Shown here in pieces: positions 6,411 to 6,487 of a DNA stretch of 6,487 nt. Each line of letters starts with the position of its first letter. Within the stretch, counting starts at the first letter, position 1. The position numbers were made by a program, and so were the translations under genes. Source of the stretch: Thiotrichaceae bacterium (GTDB lineage: Bacteria; Pseudomonadota; Gammaproteobacteria; Thiotrichales; Thiotrichaceae); contig JANTHA010000124.1 of the NCBI GenBank assembly GCA_024762625.1, positions 1 to 6,487 of the forward strand, in the 5' to 3' direction. Below the pieces are notes generated by a model. That model did no database searches. It saw only the letters and a program-made list of their open reading frames with translations, and had not been told where the DNA came from.

Positions 6411-6487
6411 CGCAAGCGCTTTTTGAATAAGCGGAACTAGCGCTTCAGGTAACTTCAGTTTGCCAGAGAGCGCGAATTCATGCGCTT
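6393..6487 (-). CDS. C-terminal end of an unidentified convergent gene, cut by the window edge
   Basis: On the minus strand a frame is open from the right edge to a TAG (complement of 6393-6395) and encodes 30 complete codons. The residues begin AHEFALSGKLKLPEALV and end QKALAKNEAE: an amphipathic, charged tail typical of a soluble protein. The other frames here are mostly broken by stops, and a gene ending 65 nt after the convergent hydrolase gene is normal spacing. The fragment is too short to assign a family, so I name no function. It could be a chance open frame, but composition and position favour a real gene end. Confidence 0.5.
   Translation of the reverse strand, partial: AHEFALSGKLKLPEALVPLIQKALAKNEAE

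Noticed and set aside
6414..6444. Inverted repeat AAGCGCT / AGCGCTT
   Set aside because: Seven-base arms with a 17-nt spacer inside the probable convergent coding region (EALVPLIQKAL codons); more likely coincidence of codon use than a functional site.
1..6487. tRNA, rRNA, CRISPR, insertion sequence, toxin-antitoxin or phage-defence system
   Set aside because: No cloverleaf, spaced repeat array, transposase motif, terminal inverted repeats or small paired genes were found. Almost all of the window is explained by transport and hydrolase genes.

Overview
The window is about 6.5 kb of ordinary-density bacterial DNA (GC near 50% by eye). Two envelope-transport loci and a small membrane hydrolase gene lie in a row on the + strand, and a convergent gene enters from the right edge. 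The protein types (membrane pyrophosphatase, Gram-negative RND permease with periplasmic adaptor, YdjM-type hydrolase) and the style of the sequences suggest a proteobacterium, perhaps beta or gamma. The sequence does not settle the genus.

Layout. Bases 1-1200 hold the C-terminal ~60% of a membrane-bound proton-pumping pyrophosphatase (hppA), cut by the left edge. Bases 1201-1291 are the densest regulatory stretch: a 22-bp perfect-arm palindrome, a perfect TTGACA box, and a 16-bp hairpin with a T-run that overlaps the start of the next gene. Bases 1259-2386 (or from 1241) encode an RND periplasmic adaptor, and 2395-5580 the RND inner-membrane permease. The two are separated by 8 nt and clearly form one operon. 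A YdjM-like membrane hydrolase (5632-6327) follows 51 nt later behind a strong Shine-Dalgarno sequence and may be co-transcribed. Bases 6328-6392 carry short direct repeats. The tail of a convergent minus-strand gene runs from 6393 to the right edge.

How the genes work together. The pyrophosphatase would use PPi hydrolysis to build proton-motive force. The adaptor and permease would spend that force to export an unknown substrate across the envelope. No outer-membrane TolC-type channel or regulator gene lies in the window, so those parts must come from elsewhere. The functional link between hppA and the efflux genes is only physical neighbourhood: a strong terminator-like hairpin separates them.

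I see no evidence of a new defence system, CRISPR array, mobile element or RNA gene. The most interesting points are the nested promoter/operator/terminator arrangement at 1224-1291, with the adaptor ATG inside the hairpin and no ribosome-binding site, and a probable disulfide-bearing insertion in the periplasmic part of the RND permease.
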